Below are positions 34,166-43,419 of a stretch of 64,000 nucleotides of DNA, piece after piece. The position numbers and the translations under genes are program-made. The first letter of the stretch is position 1, and the number at the start of each line of letters is the position of its first letter. Source of the stretch: AWTP1-13 sp963827545 (GTDB lineage Bacteria; Pseudomonadota; Alphaproteobacteria; Rhizobiales; Hyphomicrobiaceae); contig CAWHBI010000002.1 of NCBI GenBank assembly GCA_963827545.1, forward strand, positions 31,644 through 95,643. The letters are read 5' to 3'. A model generated the notes under the pieces. It saw only the letters and a list, made by a program, of their open reading frames with translations, had not been told where the DNA came from and searched no databases.

Positions 34166-34660
34166 TCAGGCCCGGCCTTCGGTCTCGAACATGGAGGAGG
34201 CGAGCGCCTCGCGGCTCTCCTTGCCGGCCCACACCACGAACTGGAAGGCCTGGTAGTAGCGCTCGCAGGCCTCCAGCGCCACCTTGAACAGCGCCTCGCA
34301 CTGGCCTTCCGTGGCCAGCGCGCCGTTCAGCATCAGGCCGTGGCGATACATGATCAGCCCTTCGTTGATCCACACGTCGAAGTGCCCGAGCCACAGCTGC
34401 TCGTTGATCTGCGCCACCAGACGGTAGACCTCGTTCAGGCGGTTCTCCGGCACTTTGGCATCGAACGCAGACGCTATGTGCAGCGTCTCGAGGTCGTCGC
34501 GCCAGTTGAGCGAGACGTGATAGTCGCTCCACTGGCCGGCGACCGTCAGGGTCAGCTCGTCGTCGCTGGCGCGGTCCATCGCCCAATCGTGCTTGCCGGC
34601 GATGTGCTCGATGAGGTCGAGGGGGTTGTTGCGGGCCTGGCCGGCCTCGTTGGTCGCCAT
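34166..34660 (-). CDS. YbjN domain-containing protein
   Basis: 164 residues. The fold resembles type III secretion chaperones: NPLDLIEHIAGKHDWAMDRA, LTVAGQWSDYHVSLNWRDDL, HIASAFDAKVPENRLNEVYR and LVAQINEQLWLGHFDVWINE, then GLIMYRHGLMLNGALATEGQ. These are the conserved blocks of the alphaproteobacterial YbjN group. The product is cytoplasmic; the role is unknown, though YbjN-like proteins are linked to stress and motility effects in enterics. It is a single gene between a convergent coiled-coil gene and ubiK. Confidence 0.83.
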   Translation of the reverse strand: MATNEAGQARNNPLDLIEHIAGKHDWAMDRASDDELTLTVAGQWSDYHVSLNWRDDLETLHIASAFDAKVPENRLNEVYRLVAQINEQLWLGHFDVWINEGLIMYRHGLMLNGALATEGQCEALFKVALEACERYYQAFQFVVWAGKESREALASSMFETEGRA

Positions 34661-34920
34661 TGTCCAACTCCTTGCGAGCGCGCCTGGTCTACACGGCCCG
34701 TCGTTCGTTCCAGGCGGCCCCGCAACTTTCCGCCATCGGTCCCTTGACCGGTCATCACGTAATCCAAGCGCATCGGCGCTGGCAAGCGCACGCCCTCAGT
34801 GTCCACGAGCAAAGTGGCCCCGCGGGCTCCGCGAAGCCCGCAAAAGCCGAAAGCTGGGGACAGCCTGCCGTTAGCTGTGGAAAGCAGGGGAGGGTTGGCC
34901 TGCTCGCCCGCCGCATCGGC

Positions 34921-35181
34921 TCACTTGCGCAGGTGCGAAAGGGCTGTCTCCAGCTCCGAGATGCGCGCGCTCAGCCGTTCGTTCTCATCGCGCGCCTTGG
35001 CAGCCATTTCCTTGACGGCCTCGAATTCCTCGCGCTGCACCACGTCCATGTCGCGCAGGATGCGCTCGCCCTGTGCCTTCATCAAGGTTTCAACCTCGCG
35101 CCGCATGCCCTGCGCGGCACCGGCAGCATCTGTCAGCAGCTTCGACAGCTCGTCGAGGAAGCGGTTGGTCGTCTGTGTCAT
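34921..35181 (-). CDS. ubiK: Accessory factor UbiK family protein
   Basis: 86 residues. The N-terminus NRFLDELSKLLTDAAGAAQG and the C-terminal coiled coil (DENERLSARISELETALSHL) match UbiK/YqiC (BMFP) proteins, which assist aerobic ubiquinone synthesis with UbiJ and can fuse membranes in vitro. The centre QREEFEAVKEMAAKARDENE is the typical joining helix. It is divergent from lgt, with a 126-bp shared upstream region. Confidence 0.88.
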   Translation of the reverse strand: MTQTTNRFLDELSKLLTDAAGAAQGMRREVETLMKAQGERILRDMDVVQREEFEAVKEMAAKARDENERLSARISELETALSHLRK

Positions 35182-35307
35182 GGGCGCGCACCTGGCCTGC
35201 CGCGGGCCTAAGACCCGCGACCCGTTCTTGTACTATGGGCATCGAGCCTGGGCCGATCAAGCCGCCCACGGCTTGACAGCCGCGAGCGCCTGCCGGATCC
35301 GTTCCCC

Positions 35308-36153
35308 ATGCATTTGCTCGCCATTCCCTATCCAACCATCGATCCGGTGGCGCTCCAGCTCGGACCGTTGTCGGTGAAGTGGTACGGGCTTGCCTACATC
35401 GCGGGTCTGCTGCTCGGCTGGTTTTATATCAAGCGCCTGCTGAGCCAGAACGAGCTGTGGCCCGGCGGCTCGCCGCCGCTCGCACCAGCGAGGGTGGACG
35501 ACCTGCTGATCTATATGACGGCCGGCGTGCTGCTGGGTGGACGGCTCGGCTACGTGTTGTTCTACGAGCCGCGCCATTTCCTGATGAATCCGCTCGACAT
35601 TCCGGCCGTCTGGAAGGGCGGCATGGCGTTCCATGGCGGCCTCATCGGCTCCATCATCGCCATCGTTGCCTTCGCGCGCCGTTTCAAGGCCGACGCCTGG
35701 AGCATGCTGGACGCGTGCGCGGCGGCCACGCCGATCGGGCTGTTTTTCGGGCGGCTCGCCAATTTCATCAACGCCGAGCTGGTTGGCCGGCCGTCGACGG
35801 TCCCCTGGGCCATGGTGTTTCCTGGAGCCGGACCGGTCGAGCGCCACCCGAGCCAGCTCTACGAGGCCTTCTTCGAGGGCTTGGTGCTGTTCGCGGTCCT
35901 GTGGTGGCTCACGCACAGGCTGCAGGTTTTGCGGCGGCCCGGCCTGCTGGCTGGGGTATTTCTCTTGGGCTATGGGCTTGCTCGTTCGTTCTGCGAGTTC
36001 TTCCGCGAGCCCGATCCTGGCCACGTGCTGACGCTGGGTCCGTTCACCGCCGGCATCTTCTATTCCCTGCCCATGATCGCGGCCGGCATCTGGATGTTGC
36101 GCGAAGCCAACAAGCGCACCCCTGCTACCGCCGATGCCCAACGTCCAAGCTGA
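35308..36153 (+). CDS. lgt: Prolipoprotein diacylglyceryl transferase
   Basis: 281 residues, seven hydrophobic segments. Transfers diacylglyceryl from phosphatidylglycerol to the lipobox Cys of prolipoproteins in the inner membrane. Signature blocks: VKWYGLAYIAGLLLGWFYI, AGVLLGGRLGYVLFYEP, GGMAFHGGLIGSIIAIV, GLFFGRLANFINAELVGRPS and RHPSQLYEAFFEG, containing the conserved Arg, His and Tyr. ATG 35308 is the usual start. Its end overlaps the start of the methyltransferase gene by 20 bp. Confidence 0.95.
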   Translation: MHLLAIPYPTIDPVALQLGPLSVKWYGLAYIAGLLLGWFYIKRLLSQNELWPGGSPPLAPARVDDLLIYMTAGVLLGGRLGYVLFYEPRHFLMNPLDIPAVWKGGMAFHGGLIGSIIAIVAFARRFKADAWSMLDACAAATPIGLFFGRLANFINAELVGRPSTVPWAMVFPGAGPVERHPSQLYEAFFEGLVLFAVLWWLTHRLQVLRRPGLLAGVFLLGYGLARSFCEFFREPDPGHVLTLGPFTAGIFYSLPMIAAGIWMLREANKRTPATADAQRPS

Positions 36154-37340
36154 TATCGGCCCGAACGCGCTTCTGGAACGCCTGCGCCGGCGGATCGGCC
36201 GCGATGGGCCCATGCCGATCGATCGATACATGGAAGCCTGCCTCGGCGATCCCGAGCATGGCTACTGGCAGAAGGCGGCCACGATCGGCGCCGGCGGGGA
36301 TTTCATCACGGCACCCGAGATCAGCCAGGTGTTCGGCGAGCTGATCGGCCTTTGGTGCGCCGTCGCCTGGGAGGGCATGGGCCGGCCGGCGCCGCTGCGC
36401 CTTGTCGAGCTGGGCCCGGGACGCGGAACGCTGATGCGCGATGCGCTGCGTGCCACGCGGGCAGTCCCGGGATTTCTCGACGCGGCTGGCGTGCACCTCG
36501 TCGAGGTCAGCGCGCCCCTGCGCGAGCTGCAGCGCCGGGCACTTCTCCCTCCCCCCTCGTGGGGGAGGGACGGGGGAGGGGGGGATTGCAGAGCGGCTAC
36601 CGTTGGGGCTCCCCCCACCCCTAGCCCCTCCCCACGTCGTGTCGAAGACGCGCCTCCGGCACGATGGGGAGGGGAATCCACCGATCATCTGGCACGATGT
36701 GCTCGGGGAGGTGCCGCCGGGGCCCGCGATCGTTGTCGCCAACGAGTTCCTCGATGCACTGCCGATCCGGCAGCTCGTCTACGACGGGACCACATGGCAC
36801 GAGCGCGTGGTGGACGTGACTCCGGAGGGCAGCTTGCGGTTCGCCGCCGGCGCGGAGGTGCCTTACGCAAGCGAGGGCCAGCCGCCGCCGGGCGGGATCG
36901 CCGAGTTGCGCGCGGGTGAGGACGAGCTGCTCGCGACGCTGGCCCGACGCGGCGCGCCGCTGATGGCGCTGTTCATCGACTACGGTCCGGCCGATGCTTC
37001 GTTCGGCGACACCCTGCAGGCGGTTCGCCGGCACGCCTACAGCGACCCGTTGGCCGAGCCGGGCATGGCGGACCTGACGGCCCACGTGCAGTTCGTCACG
37101 CTCGCAGAGAAAACGCGCGCCGCCGGGCTCGCGGCCGACGGACCCTTGACCCAGGCCGAGTTCCTCGGCCGTCTCGGCATCGCCGAGCGAGCGACAAGGT
37201 TAATGGTGGCCAACCCAGCCCGCGCGGGCGAAATCGAGGCCGCCGTACAGCGGCTGCTATCGCCGACCGGGATGGGGCAGCTGTTCAAGGTGCTGGCGGT
37301 ACGCTCGCCGACGCTTCCCCGGCCTGTGCCATTCGGCTAG
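36134..37340 (+). CDS. SAM-dependent methyltransferase, MidA/NDUFAF7 family, interrupted by a repeat
   Basis: NDUFAF7-type proteins methylate an arginine of a complex I subunit in mitochondria and are conserved in alphaproteobacteria. The first part has PIDRYMEACLGDPEHGYWQK, GAGGDFITAPEISQVFGELI and the SAM motif LRLVELGPGRGTLMRD. The second part resumes in another frame with IIWHDVLGEVPPGPAIVVAN, EFLDALPIRQLVYDG and ALFIDYGPADASFGDTLQAV. Between them, after SAPLRELQRRAL, about 130 bp of a family C repeat encodes a Pro/Gly/Arg-rich insert not found in the family. One +1 shift is needed, most simply within the G-run near 36576. If that run is mis-called, the repeat would be an in-frame insert of about 40 residues. 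Confidence 0.85.
36545..36674. repeat. CTCCCCC/GGGGGAG double hairpin, family C, copy 2, inside a coding region
   Basis: CTCCCTCCCCCCTCGTGGGG pairs with itself at the left (36545-36570), a central GGGGGAG/CTCCCCC pair joins 36571-36585 to 36609-36620, and CCCCTCCCCACGTCGTG pairs with CACGATGGGGAGGGG at the right (36625-36674). The architecture matches the intergenic element at 11940. It lies between the SAM-binding and C-terminal halves of the methyltransferase gene. Confidence 0.85.
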
Positions 37341-37348
37341 ACAAATTC

Positions 37349-38116
37349 ATGCCGAAGCCCCTGCTCGCCTCCGGCCTTGCCCGCCTTCCAGGCATTGCGC
37401 ACGGCTTTTTCACCCGCCAGGGCGGCGTCTCCCGGGGCATCTATGCCAGCCTCAACTGTGGCGCCGGGTCCAAGGACGATCCCGCAGCGGTGCGGGAGAA
37501 CCGGGCGCGTGTCGCGGCCCACCTGGGTGCGAGCAACCTCTTGTCCGCCTACCAGGTGCACGGCACCACCGCCTTGGTCCTGGACGAGCCCTGGCCCGCC
37601 GGCACCCGCCCGCAGGCGGACGCCATGGTGACAGCCAGACCGGGCCTCGCGCTTGGGGTGCTGACGGCCGACTGTGCGCCGGTGCTGCTCGCCGAGCCTC
37701 ATGCTGGGGTCGTTGCCGCGGCCCATGCCGGCTGGCGCGGCGCCTTGGCCGGCATCGTCGAGGCCGCTCTGCACGCCATGGAGGGCCTGGGCGCCCGGCG
37801 AGAGCGCATTCTGGCGGCCGTCGGCCCCTGCATCGGCCAGGACGCCTACGAGGTGGGACCGGAATTCGAGGCCGAGTTTCTCCGCCAGGATGCCGCCAGC
37901 GACCGCTTTTTCACGAGGACCCACGCCGGCAGCCGCCCCCGGTTCGACCTTGCCGGCTACGTCGCCGAGCGCCTGCTACGGGCGGGGGTCGAGGATGCCG
38001 GCGGGCTCGAGGTGTGCACCTATGCTCAGAGCGAGGATTTCTTCAGCTATCGTGGATCGCGCGCGCGAAACGAGCCCGACTACGGGCGTCAAATATCTGC
38101 CATCGTCTTGACTTAG
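37349..38116 (+). CDS. pgeF: Peptidoglycan editing factor PgeF (purine nucleoside phosphorylase/laccase-domain family)
   Basis: 255 residues. GIAHGFFTRQGGVSRGIYAS opens the domain; SAYQVHGTT, MVTARPGLALGVLTADCAPV and AAAHAGWRGALAGIVEAAL carry the metal-binding His and Cys residues, and VGPCIGQDAYEVGPEF completes the site. Members have been reported to act on nucleosides and to prevent mis-incorporation of L-Ser into peptidoglycan precursors. It starts 8 bp after the methyltransferase gene, in the conserved lgt-midA-pgeF order. Confidence 0.92.
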   Translation: MPKPLLASGLARLPGIAHGFFTRQGGVSRGIYASLNCGAGSKDDPAAVRENRARVAAHLGASNLLSAYQVHGTTALVLDEPWPAGTRPQADAMVTARPGLALGVLTADCAPVLLAEPHAGVVAAAHAGWRGALAGIVEAALHAMEGLGARRERILAAVGPCIGQDAYEVGPEFEAEFLRQDAASDRFFTRTHAGSRPRFDLAGYVAERLLRAGVEDAGGLEVCTYAQSEDFFSYRGSRARNEPDYGRQISAIVLT

Positions 38117-38315
38117 CGATGGTTTTCCACAAGTTTGGTTGCTTCGGAGAGCTCGCGCGTTGGGGCTGCCCGAGTTTTCCCCTGGGTGTATCAGGTCCCG
38201 GATATTGTCAGGGGATGAGGAGTCTGCTGGGGTAACAGCTGTAGAATCACCCGCCGCAGGGTTAGTACGTCGGCAGCTGGGGTTCAGCAGGGCTTCAAGA
38301 AGGGGGGACGTCACG

Positions 38316-39413
38316 GTGACGACCACGGACGCTGCTGCGGCGCGGCGCCAGCATGTTTTGGTGGCGCTTGCCCTCGTCATCGGCCTCGCGGGCCTTGGCC
38401 TCGCAGGCTGTGGTGGCGGCTCACTGTTCGAGACGGCCAACAACACCACCCCGGATCCAGCTCCCGCGTCCAAGGCGGAGCAGCCGGCGGTCGCCAAGGT
38501 TGCGATCAACACGATCGTCGGTCCGCCCGATCCGCTCGCCAAGCAGCTGCAGCAGGAATTCACCTCCGCCCTGAACAATCAGCGCGTCGCCGTGACGGCC
38601 AGCAGGGAGGAACGCGCCGACTTCAGCCTGCGCCCCTACATTCTCGCGGCAAAGGAGAAGAACGGCACCAAGATTTCCTACGTTCTCGATGTCACCGATC
38701 CGGCGGGCAAGCGCGTCAACCGCTTTGCCGGCGAGGAGGTCGTGGGCGGCAACGCCTCGCAGGACCCCTGGAGTGCAATAACTCCGGCGGTTGCCCAGTC
38801 GATCACGGCGAAGGCGACGGGCGCGTTCGTGGCCTGGCTTCCCAGCGCGCAATCGGCCGCAGTCGCAACCAACGCCACGCAGCCAGCCGGCGCCGGCGCG
38901 AACGCCCCAAAGAGCGCCCAGGTTTCTGAGCAGCCGCCGGCGCGCGCGCCGCGGCCAGCTGCGGCCCCGAAACAGACCGTTGCCGCGGCACCGGCCGCGC
39001 CGCCGCCGGCGTCGAAACAGACAACCGGCAGCATCGATCGCGACGGTGGCGTATCGGCTACGGTCCCGACGGTGACGGGCGCTCCGGGAGACGGCACCAC
39101 GGCGCTCACGGCTGCCATCAAGCGCGAGCTGGCAGGCAAGGGCGTAACAGTTGCCGAGCGTACCGCGTCCGCCTATCGGGTCGAAGGCGCTGTGACCATG
39201 GGCGAGCCGCGCGAAGGCAAGCAGGCGATCCAGATCGAATGGGTGGTCAAGGACCCGCAAGGCAAGCGGCTGGGTACCGTCTCGCAGAAGAACGACATCC
39301 CTGAAGGCTCGCTCGACGGCGCCTGGGGCAGGACGGCGGACCAGGCTGCGGGTGCTGCGGTGCAAGGTATCGTCAAGCTGCTGCCGCAGGGTAGCGGCAA
39401 GGCCGTGAACTGA
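38316..39413 (+). CDS. Hypothetical lipoprotein with duplicated domain
   Basis: 365 residues from GTG 38316, with AAGGGGGGAC just upstream. The lipobox is GLAGLGLAGCGGG, so it should be a lipoprotein processed by Lgt, encoded 2 kb upstream. Two similar halves flank a Pro/Ala-rich linker (about residues 180-240). The first is KVAINTIVGPPDPLAKQLQQ with YVLDVTDPAGKRVNRFAGEE; the second is GDGTTALTAAIKRELAGKGV with IEWVVKDPQGKRLGTVSQKN. Each half ends with WSAIT or WGRTADQAA helices, indicating duplication of one alpha/beta domain. Such proteins recur beside prs in Hyphomicrobiales; the function is unknown. Confidence 0.82.
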   Translation: MTTTDAAAARRQHVLVALALVIGLAGLGLAGCGGGSLFETANNTTPDPAPASKAEQPAVAKVAINTIVGPPDPLAKQLQQEFTSALNNQRVAVTASREERADFSLRPYILAAKEKNGTKISYVLDVTDPAGKRVNRFAGEEVVGGNASQDPWSAITPAVAQSITAKATGAFVAWLPSAQSAAVATNATQPAGAGANAPKSAQVSEQPPARAPRPAAAPKQTVAAAPAAPPPASKQTTGSIDRDGGVSATVPTVTGAPGDGTTALTAAIKRELAGKGVTVAERTASAYRVEGAVTMGEPREGKQAIQIEWVVKDPQGKRLGTVSQKNDIPEGSLDGAWGRTADQAAGAAVQGIVKLLPQGSGKAVN

Positions 39414-39589
39414 TGCTGTTGTCGCTCCCGGCAGGGAGTGACGGGCTGAGCACATGCTAGGAACGCATTGATCCACCACCGTTTGCAAGGTGCGGTGCCG
39501 CTTGCTAGAAGGCGCCACGTGTGAACGGAGTGCCGCAGCCGATGCCCTTCGATACGCGAGACGCGAACCGCAACCGGGGAGCGACGCGC

Positions 39590-40522
39590 ATGAAGCTTGT
39601 CGCCGGCAACAGCAACCGCCCGTTGGCGGAGGCCATTTCGGGCATCCTGAAGCTGCCGCTCACCAAGAGCGTGGTCAGGCGCTTCGCCGACATGGAGGTG
39701 TTCGTCGAGGTGCAGGAGAACATGCGCGGCGAGGACATCTATGTCCTGCAGTCGACCTCGTTCCCGGCCAACGACAACTTGATGGAGCTGCTGATCCTGG
39801 TCGATGCGCTGAAGCGCTCGATGGCGCGGCGCATCACTGCCGTCATGCCCTACTTCGGCTATGCGCGGCAGGACCGCAGACCCGGCCCGCGCACACCTAT
39901 CTCGGCCAAGCTGGTTGCCAACCTCATCGAGCGCGCCGGGGTCGATCGGGTGATGACCGTCGATCTGCATGCCGGCCAGATCCAGGGCTTTTTCGACATC
40001 CCGACCGACAACCTGTTCGCCGCCCCGGTGATGGTGCGCGACATCCAGGAACGCTATGGCACCTCCAATCTGGTCGTGGTGTCGCCGGACGTGGGCGGCG
40101 TGGTGCGCGCGCGCGGGCTCGCCAAGCGCATCGACGTGCCGATCGCCATCTGCGACAAGCGCCGTGAGCGCGCGGGTGAATCCGAGGTCATGAACGTGAT
40201 CGGCGAGGTCAAGGGCAAGTGCTGCATCCTGATCGACGACATCGTCGATTCCGGCGGCACGCTGGTGAACGCCGCCAACGCGCTGCTCAACGAGGGCGCC
40301 ACCGAGGTGAACGCCTACATCACGCACGGCGTGCTCACCGGCGGCGCGGTCGCCAAGATCACCAGCTCCAAGCTCAAGACGCTGGTGATTTCCGACTCGA
40401 TCCAGCCGACCGAGACGGTCAAGGCCGCCCGCAACATCCGTGTGCTCTCGATCGCGCCGCTGTTGGCCGAGGCTATCGCCCGTACCGCGCGCGAGGAAAG
40501 CGTATCGAGCCTGTTTTACTGA
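39590..40522 (+). CDS. prs: Ribose-phosphate pyrophosphokinase
   Basis: 310 residues. Makes PRPP from ribose 5-phosphate and ATP for purine, pyrimidine, His and Trp synthesis. Start ATG 39590 has GGGGAG eight bases upstream. Motifs: RRFADMEVFVEVQENMRGED, YGYARQDRRPGPRTPISAKL-type ATP flexible loop, VDLHAGQIQGFFDIPTDNL and the PRPP loop ILIDDIVDSGGTLVNAA. No anomalies. The last bases overlap the end of the convergent MATE gene. Confidence 0.96.
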   Translation: MKLVAGNSNRPLAEAISGILKLPLTKSVVRRFADMEVFVEVQENMRGEDIYVLQSTSFPANDNLMELLILVDALKRSMARRITAVMPYFGYARQDRRPGPRTPISAKLVANLIERAGVDRVMTVDLHAGQIQGFFDIPTDNLFAAPVMVRDIQERYGTSNLVVVSPDVGGVVRARGLAKRIDVPIAICDKRRERAGESEVMNVIGEVKGKCCILIDDIVDSGGTLVNAANALLNEGATEVNAYITHGVLTGGAVAKITSSKLKTLVISDSIQPTETVKAARNIRVLSIAPLLAEAIARTAREESVSSLFY

Positions 40523-41917
40523 GCCGCGCTGCGGCTACCCCACGGCGTGACATACACGGCGGCTGCGACGCTGAGCCCGAAGGCCGCCATGGACGACGGC
40601 CGACGAGCGCAAACAGGCTCCAGACCGGCGCGCCGGCCGCCGCCAGCGACCAGCCGCCGAGCGCGATCACGAGGAGCCGCACGGTGCCGGCGAGAACCGG
40701 TGCCAGCACCTTGCCCGAGCCCTGCGAGGCGAAGTAGAGGCTCAAGCCGAGGCCGACGAAGGCGAATCCCGGGCCGGCCCAGCGCAGGTAGAGGTTGGCC
40801 GCGGCGCGCACGGCCGGGATCGGCGGTGAACAGGCCCGACCACAGGTCGGGCACGATCGTCACCGCAGGCCGATCGCGCCCAGCGCCGTCAATCGCCGAC
40901 GCCGGCCGCGGTCCAGGCCACGCGCCGTGCCCGCACGACATCGCGCGGCGCCCATGGCCATGCCGACCATCGGCACGCTGGCGACGCCCACGGCGAATAC
41001 GATCGGCACCAGCAGGAACTCCAGACGTGCGCCGATGCCGTAGCCGGCCAGCGCCTCCGTGCCGAAGCCTGCCACCAGCCGGGTCAGGATCAGCACCGTG
41101 AGCACGACCTGGAACGGGCCACAGCGCCGACAACCGCGCCCACCTTGAGGATGTCGAAGAACATCTCGCGGTTCAGCGCGACGCCGCCGAACTTCAGCGT
41201 CAGAGCGAGCCGCGCCCCGAACGCAGGAACCAGAGCAGGAACAGCCCGGCCACGCCGAAGCCGATCACCAGGCCGGAGGCCACGCCGACCAGGCCGAACC
41301 GAGGAATTGGGCCGATACCCAGCCCCAGGCTGCCCCCGAGCACGATCTGCAGCATGGATGCGGCAAGCAGCGTGAGCGACGGCACGCGCATGTTGCCCGT
41401 GCCTCGCACGATGGAGGCCAGTGTATTGACCAGCCAGATCGCGATGGCCCCCGCAAGCGCCACGTTGGCGTAGGCCAGCGCCTCGGCAAGCACGGGCCCC
41501 GAGCCGCCGAGCGCGCGGAAGAGCGGGCGCGCCGAATGCCACGAAGATCACGCTGAAGAAGAGGCCGGCGGTGGCGCCGATGACGACCGCATGTACCGCG
41601 AGCGACTCGGCGCGCGCAACGTCGCCGGCGCCCAGTGCCCGGCTGATCGCGGAGGAGACGCCTCCGCCCATGGCTCCTGCCGACAGCATCTGCATCAGCA
41701 TGATCATGGGGAACACGAGAGCGATGGCAGCCAGCGGCGTGGTGCCGAGGATGCCCACGTAGACGGTCTCGCAGATGGCCACCAGGGCGGTAACCAGCAT
41801 CGCTGCCAGGTTGGGCAGGGTGAGCCGCAGCAGCGTCGGCAGGATCGGCGCGCTGAGAAGGGCGTTCTCCGGCCTTGCTGGCGGGATGGCTGCGACTGTG
41901 GCGGCGGTGTCTTTCAT
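40516..41917 (-). pseudogene. MATE family efflux transporter, many frameshifts
   Basis: A 12-helix multidrug and toxin exporter. The first third is intact: TLLRLTLPNLAAMLVTALVA, CETVYVGILGTTPLAAIALV, FPMIMLMQMLSAGAMGGGVS and SAISRALGAGDVARAESLAV. After about 41530 the protein continues only by changing frame roughly eight times, through NVALAGAIAIWLVNTLASIV, GSLGLGIGPIPRFGLVGVAS, GGVALNREMFFDILKVGAVV and LVAGFGTEALAGYGIGARLE to YLRWAGPGFAFVGLGLSLYF and FGLSVAAAVYVTPWG. Each break is a one-base change and only one internal stop (after GVGD near 40890) appears between shifts. The clustering suggests poor consensus quality here; true loss of function cannot be excluded. The 3' end overlaps the end of prs. 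Confidence 0.82.
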
Positions 41918-42042
41918 GCTGGGCTTTCAGCGCGGTGCTTGGATCAGTCCGACGCCACGGCGGCGCCCCTGCGGCAGGGAGGTGTGCTGGCTTGTCCGCC
42001 GCACCCTCGCGCGGACACTCGCCCGACTGCCTATCTCCTGAA

Positions 42043-42070
42043 TAGTGACTTGTCAATGTATAGCGACTTG
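42043..42070. promoter_or_regulatory. Direct repeat between MATE and HxlR genes, likely operator
   Basis: TAGTGACTTG (42043-42052) and TAGCGACTTG (42061-42070) are 18 bp apart, within the 185-bp divergent region. They lie 33-60 bp before the HxlR-family start. The spacing, and the divergent regulator, suggest binding sites for that regulator. Confidence 0.5.
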
Positions 42071-42102
42071 ATCTGATATACCCGATCAGCTAAACGTGAT
42101 GC

Positions 42103-42417
42103 ATGACAACCGGATATGGCCAGAAATGCCCGGTCGCGCGCGCCCTCGACGTGATCGGCGAGAAGTGGTCGCTGCTCATCCTGCGCGATCTCGTGCGCAA
42201 GGGGCCGCTGCGCTTTCAGGAGTTCGAGCAGGGGCTGCCCGGCGTGGCACCGAATACGCTCTCGGCCCGCCTCAAGACGCTGGAGGCCCAAGGCGTGATC
42301 GCCACCCGGCTCTACGAGCAGCATCCGCCGCGCTACGAATACTTCCTGACCGAGAAGGGCAAGGCCTTGGGCCCGGTTCTGAAGGCGCTCCGCGCCTGGG
42401 GCGAGCAGTACCGGTGA
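42103..42417 (+). CDS. HxlR family winged-helix transcriptional regulator
   Basis: 104 residues. CPVARALDVIGEKWSLLILR with the sensor-type Cys near residue 9, then DLVRKGPLRFQEFEQGLPGV, APNTLSARLKTLEAQGVIAT and RYEYFLTEKGKALGPVLKAL, which is the complete HxlR/DUF24 winged-helix domain. Many HxlR proteins respond to electrophiles or aldehydes through the N-terminal Cys. Divergent transcription from the MATE gene suggests it controls that exporter. Confidence 0.92.
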   Translation: MTTGYGQKCPVARALDVIGEKWSLLILRDLVRKGPLRFQEFEQGLPGVAPNTLSARLKTLEAQGVIATRLYEQHPPRYEYFLTEKGKALGPVLKALRAWGEQYR

Positions 42418-42479
42418 CCGCTGCAGCGCGCAGGCGTCGACCTCTCGGCGCATGCGTCATGCCAGCGAGCCGATGACAC

Positions 42480-42608
42480 ACCCGTCATCCCGGAAGCCGA
42501 GGCCTGGGCCGAGGCTGTCCGGGATCTGCTGCAGGCGAGCAACGTTGCTGCAGATCCCGGCTCGGCGCGATTGCGCCAGAGCGCAATCGCTGGGCCGGGA
42601 TGACGGGT
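42480..42608. repeat. Interspersed inverted repeat, family A, copy 2
   Basis: 129 bp in the same orientation as copy 1, with ends ACCCGTCATCCCGG and CCGGGATGACGGGT. It follows the HxlR gene by 62 bp and precedes the hydrolase by about 100 bp. Confidence 0.9.
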
Positions 42609-42711
42609 AGAGGGCCTGAGATGCCCGCAATCCGGACACCGCGCTTGCCCTGGCATTGACGTGCCGTGCTAGGTTCGCGTCCCGTGCAGGATCGGGAGGC
42701 ACGACAGGGCG

Positions 42712-43419
42712 ATGGCGACATTTGTCGTTTGTCACGGCGCATGGGCGCGGGCTGGGCGTGGAAAAAGGTGCGGCCGCTGCTGCGCGCCGCCGGCCATGAG
42801 ATCTTCACGCCCACCTACACGGGCCTCGGCGAGCGCGCGCACCAGGTGAGCCGCGCCATCAACCTCGACACGCACATCGGCGACGTTCTGGCGGTGCTCG
42901 ACTGCGAGGACCTGCGCAACATCGTGCTGGTTGGACACAGCTACGGCGGCATGGTGGCGACCGGCGTCGCCGACCGGGCGGCGGAGCGCATCTCCAGGCT
43001 GATCTACGTCGACGCCTTCGTGCCCGGCAATGGGCAGAGCCTGTTCGATTTCCTGCCCGCTCAGGAGCGGGCCCGGCGCCAGGAGGGCGCGGCCGCACAG
43101 GGCGACGGCTGGCTGCTGCCGCCCAACCCGATCCCGCCGGATACGTCACCCGAGGATGTTGCGTGGATCACAGCGAGGCGCCGCTGGCAGCCGATCGGCT
43201 GTTTCGTTCAGCCCCTCACCCTGAAGAACGCCAATGCCGAGTCTGCCGCGCAGCTACATCTACTGCACGCGCATCGCGCCCGGCGACACGTTCGGGCAGT
43301 TCGCCAAGCGGTTCCGCTCCGACCCGGGCTGGCAGTTCTTCGAGATCGACGCCAGCCACAGCCCCAACGTGACGGCGCCGGAGGCGCTGGCGCGCCTCTT
43401 GGATCAGATCGCCCGATGA
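42712..43419 (+). CDS. Alpha/beta hydrolase (esterase/EstC-like), two frameshifts
   Basis: Start ATG 42712 gives ATFVVCHGAW, then a missing G in a GGG run near 42750 breaks the frame. With one G restored it reads CHGAWGAGWAWKKVRPLLRA with GHEIFTPTYTGLGERAHQVS, the oxyanion region, followed by the nucleophile NIVLVGHSYGGMVATGVADR. A second shift near 43232 is required to reach PRSYIYCTRIAPGDTFGQFA and the catalytic His in EIDASHSPNVTAPEALA. It resembles pyrethroid-hydrolase/EstC-type alpha/beta hydrolases. The repaired protein has about 236 residues. The stop overlaps the next start (ATGA), so it is coupled to the flavoprotein downstream. Confidence 0.82.
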
